Source: Luteimonas mephitis DSM 12574 (GTDB lineage Bacteria; Pseudomonadota; Gammaproteobacteria; Xanthomonadales; Xanthomonadaceae). From it: 64,000 bases of DNA. Positions 60,744-64,000 of this stretch are shown in pieces; position 1 is the stretch's first letter; each line of letters begins with the position of its first letter. Made by a program: the position numbers and the translations under genes. The stretch covers positions 338,429 to 402,428 of the forward strand of contig NZ_KE383817.1 of NCBI RefSeq assembly GCF_000422305.1. Direction: 5' to 3'. The notes under the pieces are model-generated. The model had not been told where the DNA came from and did no database searches. It saw only the letters and a program-made list of their open reading frames with translations.

Positions 60744-61766
60744 ATGAAGGCGCTGGTCAAGCGCGAGGCCGCCAAGGGCATCTGGATGGAGGAAGTGCCG
60801 GTCCCGCAGCCCGGCGCGAACGAGGTCCTGATCAAGCTGGAGAAAACCGCGATCTGCGGCACCGACCTGCATATCTACCTGTGGGATGAATGGAGCCAGC
60901 GCACGATCAAGCCGGGACTGGTGATCGGCCATGAATTCGTCGGCCGCATCGTCGAAATCGGCCCTGGCGTGAACGGTTACGCGATCGGCCAGCGGGTTTC
61001 GGCCGAGGGCCACATCGTCTGCGGCCACTGCCGCAACTGCCGCGCCGGCAAGCAGCACCTGTGCCCCAACACCGTGGGCATCGGCGTCAACCGCGATGGC
61101 GCCTTCGCCGAATACATCGTGATGCCGGCCAGCAACCTGTGGCCGATCCCGGACCAGATCCCGAGCGAGCTGGCCGCCTTCTTCGACCCCTACGGCAACG
61201 CCGCGCACTGCGCGCTGGAGTTCGACGTGGTCGGCGAAGACGTGCTGATCACCGGCGCCGGCCCGATCGGGGTGATGGCCGCCGGCATCTGCAAGCACAT
61301 CGGCGCGCGCAACGTGGTGGTCACCGACGTCAACGACTACCGCCTGAAGCTGGCCGCCGACATGGGCGCCACGCGCGTGGTCAACGTCGCCAACCAGTCG
61401 GTCAAGGACGTGATGGCCGACCTGCACATGGAAGGCTTCGACGTGGGCCTGGAGATGAGCGGCAACCCGCGCGCGCTCAACGACATGCTCGACTGCATGT
61501 ACAACGGCGGCAAGGTCGCCCTGCTCGGCCTGCAGCCCAAGGGCGCCGGCATCGACTGGGACCGGGTGATCTTCAAGGGCCTGACCCTGCACGGCATCTA
61601 CGGCCGGCGCATGTACGAGACCTGGTACAAGATGACCCAGCTGGTGCTGTCCGGCTTCCCGCTGGGCAAGGTGCTCAGCCACCAGCTGCCGGTGGACGAG
61701 TTCCAGAAGGGCTTCGACCTGATGGAATCGGGCAAGTCGGGCAAGGTCGTGCTGAGCTGGAATTGA
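60744..61766 (+). CDS. tdh: L-threonine 3-dehydrogenase
   Basis: 340 aa from ATG at 60744, which matches the usual family start [15 protein letters not shown]; an upstream ATG at 60702 adds 14 residues. Zinc and NAD motifs: [11 protein letters not shown] (Cys), [30 protein letters not shown] (structural zinc Cys), [17 protein letters not shown] and [12 protein letters not shown]. Oxidises threonine to 2-amino-3-ketobutyrate. Followed by kbl, the next enzyme. Confidence 0.96.
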   Translation: MKALVKREAAKGIWMEEVPVPQPGANEVLIKLEKTAICGTDLHIYLWDEWSQRTIKPGLVIGHEFVGRIVEIGPGVNGYAIGQRVSAEGHIVCGHCRNCRAGKQHLCPNTVGIGVNRDGAFAEYIVMPASNLWPIPDQIPSELAAFFDPYGNAAHCALEFDVVGEDVLITGAGPIGVMAAGICKHIGARNVVVTDVNDYRLKLAADMGATRVVNVANQSVKDVMADLHMEGFDVGLEMSGNPRALNDMLDCMYNGGKVALLGLQPKGAGIDWDRVIFKGLTLHGIYGRRMYETWYKMTQLVLSGFPLGKVLSHQLPVDEFQKGFDLMESGKSGKVVLSWN

Positions 61767-61785
61767 GCACCACCTCCCGGGTTTC

Positions 61786-61856
61786 TGTAGGAGCGGCTTC
61801 AGCCGCGAGCTCCTGCAGCCGTCGGGAAAAAGCTCGCGGCTGAAGCCGCTCCTACG
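61786..61856. repeat. Dispersed inverted repeat (GGAGCGGCTTC family), copy D
   Basis: TGTAGGAGCGGCTTCAGCCG at 61786, and the complementary AGCTCGCGGCTGAAGCCGCT with CCTACG. Perfect or near-perfect arms; it lies between tdh and kbl, within what should be one transcript, and could alter the mRNA. Confidence 0.85.
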
Positions 61857-61881
61857 AGAACAACATCCGCACGGAACCGCC

Positions 61882-63075
61882 ATGTCCCTGACCCAACGCT
61901 ACGCCGACACCCTCGACGAGATCCGCGACGCCGGCCTGTTCAAGGCCGAACGCATCATCACCAGTCCACAGTCGGCCGAGATCACCCTGGAAGACGGCCG
62001 CACGGTGCTGAACTTCTGCGCCAACAACTACCTCGGCCTGGCCGACCATCCGGACATCATCGCAGCCGCCAAGCAGGCGCTCGACACGCACGGTTTCGGC
62101 ATGGCCTCGGTTCGATTCATCTGCGGCACGCAGGACCTGCACAAGCAGCTGGAGAAGACGATCGCGGACTTCTTCGGCAAGGGCGACACGATCCTCTACG
62201 CCGCCTGCTTCGACGCCAATGGCGGCCTCTTCGAACCGCTGCTGGGCGAGGACGACGCGATCATCTCCGACGCGCTCAACCACGCCTCGATCATCGACGG
62301 CGTGCGCCTGTGCAAGGCCAGGCGCTTCCGCTACGCCAACAGCGACATGGCCGACCTGGAAAAGCAGCTGCAGGCTGCTGACGCCGCGGGCGCGAAGACC
62401 AAGCTGATCACCACCGACGGCGTTTTCTCGATGGACGGCTTCATCGCCCCGCTCGACGAGATCACGGCGCTGGCGAGGAAGTACGGCGCGCTGGTGCACA
62501 TCGACGAATGCCACGCCACCGGCTTCCTCGGCAAGACCGGTCGCGGCTCGGCCGAAGTGAGGGGCGTGCTCGACCGCATCGACATCATCACCGGCACCCT
62601 CGGCAAGGCGATGGGCGGCGCCGTGGGCGGGTTCACGACGGCGTCGAGCGAGGTGATCGAGATGCTGCGCCAGCGCTCCCGGCCCTACCTGTTCTCCAAC
62701 TCGCTGCCGCCGCACGTGGTGGCAGCGGGCATCAAGGCGTTCGAGATGCTCGACGCCGCGGGCGAATTGCGCGAGCAGCTTGCGGCCAACACGGCGTATT
62801 TCCGCGAAAAGATGACCGCCGCCGGCTTCGACCTGAAGCCGGGGGTGCATCCGATTACCCCGGTGATGCTGTACGACGCGCCGCTGGCACAAAAGTTCGC
62901 GCAGCGCCTGCTCGAGGAAGGCATCTACGCGATCGGTTTCTTCTTCCCGGTCGTGCCCCAGGGCCAGGCCCGCATCCGCACCCAGATCAGCGCCGCGCAT
63001 ACGCGCGAGCATCTGGACCGCGCGATCGATGCGTTCAGCCGGATCGGCCACGAACTGGGCGTCGTCAAGGCCTGA
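61882..63075 (+). CDS. kbl: Glycine C-acetyltransferase (2-amino-3-ketobutyrate CoA ligase)
   Basis: 397 aa. PLP-dependent alpha-oxoamine synthase: [71 protein letters not shown] and [16 protein letters not shown] with the Schiff-base Lys. Splits 2-amino-3-ketobutyrate with CoA to glycine and acetyl-CoA. Second step of threonine catabolism after Tdh. Confidence 0.96.
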   Translation: MSLTQRYADTLDEIRDAGLFKAERIITSPQSAEITLEDGRTVLNFCANNYLGLADHPDIIAAAKQALDTHGFGMASVRFICGTQDLHKQLEKTIADFFGKGDTILYAACFDANGGLFEPLLGEDDAIISDALNHASIIDGVRLCKARRFRYANSDMADLEKQLQAADAAGAKTKLITTDGVFSMDGFIAPLDEITALARKYGALVHIDECHATGFLGKTGRGSAEVRGVLDRIDIITGTLGKAMGGAVGGFTTASSEVIEMLRQRSRPYLFSNSLPPHVVAAGIKAFEMLDAAGELREQLAANTAYFREKMTAAGFDLKPGVHPITPVMLYDAPLAQKFAQRLLEEGIYAIGFFFPVVPQGQARIRTQISAAHTREHLDRAIDAFSRIGHELGVVKA

Positions 63076-63268
63076 GCCGCCGCCGCGCGTTGCGCGCGTG
63101 CAGGTCTACTTCAACCGCGAGCTTCCGGCCCCAAACCCGGATCAGCACAACACGGCGCGCGGCCGAAGCGCTCGCACGGATCTGGCGCGGCATCGCAATT
63201 GCAGTGCGTCGAAGCCGGCGGCCAGGAAGCCCGACGCCACGGGCGCGGCCGCCTGAAACGTATGCCGG

Positions 63269-63793
63269 TTACGGCGTGATGGGCTTTTCCGCTTCGGCCG
63301 GCGCATCCGCCGCCGGCACGGGGGCATCGGCAGCCGGCGCCGCTGCAGCGGGTGCCGCGCCCTTGGCGACGCGCACGCCGCGCGACTCCATCCATGCGCT
63401 GAACTCGTCGGCCGTCATGCGCTTGCCGTTCTGGCTCATGTCGAAACGCCAGGGGGTGTTGTCGAACTCGGTCTTCGGCTTGTAGGCGGCCGGGTCGTCG
63501 GCCTTGATCGCACTCGGCGCGGGGATCGCCTTGGCGACGTTCTGGCAGCCTTCGATGCGCAGGCGCAGCAGCACCTGGTCCACGGACTGGGATTCATCGT
63601 AGGCCTGGCTCAGCACGCTGCTCTGGGTGCCGAGCTGGTAGGCAGAGGCGGCGAGCTCGCCGGACACCGGCGCAATCACGGTCGGGCGCAGCGGAGCTGC
63701 CTGCGGCACGGTCGTGGACGGGCACTGCACCGCAGCGTACGAGAACCCCGGAACGGCCATCAGGCCCAGCAGGAAAACGACCGTCTTGCGCAT
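63269..63793 (-). CDS. Secreted protein of unknown function
   Basis: 174 aa, ATG at 63793. Signal peptide KTVVFLLGLMAVPGFSYA. Two Cys (VQCPSTT and EGCQNV), a TEFDNTPWRFDMSQNGKRMTADEFSAWMESRGVRVAKG segment, then a low-complexity Ala/Pro tail ending PAEAEKPITP. Conserved-looking but no family recognised. It lies between kbl and the OmpA-family gene. Confidence 0.65.
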   Translation of the reverse strand: MRKTVVFLLGLMAVPGFSYAAVQCPSTTVPQAAPLRPTVIAPVSGELAASAYQLGTQSSVLSQAYDESQSVDQVLLRLRIEGCQNVAKAIPAPSAIKADDPAAYKPKTEFDNTPWRFDMSQNGKRMTADEFSAWMESRGVRVAKGAAPAAAAPAADAPVPAADAPAEAEKPITP

Positions 63794-63910
63794 GCCCTAC
63801 ACCCTCTTTTCGATGCCCGCGAGTGTAGGTGCGAGGCGCGGATCGGACAAGCCTTGCACAAGACTGTTCATGTAAAACGTGAACATTGCCGCGAAGGAAT
63901 GCCAAAAAAA

Positions 63911-63938
63911 ACGAAGCCCGGCATGAGCCGGGCTTCGT
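63911..63938 (-). terminator. Terminator of the OmpA-family gene
   Basis: ACGAAGCCCGGC, loop ATGA, GCCGGGCTTCGT, with an A-run on its left on the plus strand (T-run in the minus-strand transcript), 21 bases after the OmpA-family stop. Confidence 0.85.
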
Positions 63939-63958
63939 GGGACTGCTTGGCGTCGAAC

Positions 63959-64000
63959 TCAGTTCTGGACGTTCAGCTCGGTGCGGCGGTTGCGCGCACG
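63959..64000 (-). CDS. OmpA-family protein, 3' end (partial)
   Basis: The last 13 codons and stop (TGA at 63959-63961) read RARNRRTELNVQN, the end of OmpA/Pal-like peptidoglycan-binding domains (NRRTEL). The rest is outside the window. Terminator follows. Confidence 0.8.
   Translation of the reverse strand, partial: RARNRRTELNVQN

Overview
The window is GC-rich (high-GC codon use throughout, long antisense open frames) and its gene content points to a gammaproteobacterium of the Lysobacter/Luteimonas/Xanthomonas group. It has three tandem S46 dipeptidyl-peptidase genes, a lipoprotein NPP phosphodiesterase, a THX ribosomal protein, a tdh-kbl pair and dispersed inverted repeats of the kind common in that family. 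No taxonomic marker was searched, so this is inference.

Layout. 1-4908: the right end of an integrated element. A tyrosine integrase and a compact leftward set of small genes, including phage O-like and P-like replication genes, end at a 3' fragment of tRNA-Phe (4859-4908) followed by that tRNA's original terminator. The left end lies outside the window. 5127-15365: chromosomal genes, mostly small envelope or secreted proteins: acyl-CoA dehydrogenase, HNH nuclease, a DUF1428 remnant, YggN-like protein, TMEM175 channel, LprI-like protein, DDAH-like amidinohydrolase, CSD-DUF1294 protein, ACT protein. 15366-22713: an accessory region with a 42-bp minisatellite, a solitary HsdR_N-like nuclease, an orphan gp5/PAAR spike pair between two 438-bp direct repeats, two lipoproteins, an AAA ATPase with a HEPN-like tail, and an integron attC site joining that ATPase to a membrane-protein cassette.

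22714-36383: hutU, a lactonase-like enzyme, an aspartic protease, NPP, a DNA alkylation-repair pair (Ada N-domain/AlkA fusion plus Ogt), an isocitrate lyase/PEP mutase-like enzyme, divergent hutF/hutI, a renal-type dipeptidase and THX. 36601-40250 is a zinc module: MerC-like protein and a ZnuD-like TonB receptor diverge from a perfect Zur-like palindrome, and a Zur/Fur regulator lies just beyond. 40405-53298: gltX, a Ser/Thr kinase overlapping an ECF sigma factor, lpxH, two paralogous lipoproteins, a DUF455 ferritin-like protein, and the folC-dedD-purF order without cvpA. 53643-64000: a small secreted protein, three S46 peptidases, tdh-kbl, a secreted protein and the end of an OmpA-family gene.

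The best candidates for something undescribed are the attC-linked ATPase/HEPN plus membrane protein pair (20401-22480), the spike pair flanked by direct repeats (17044-19072), and the small tRNA-Phe element with its O/P genes, in-gene repeats and unknown genes. None of these is shown to be a working system by the sequence alone.
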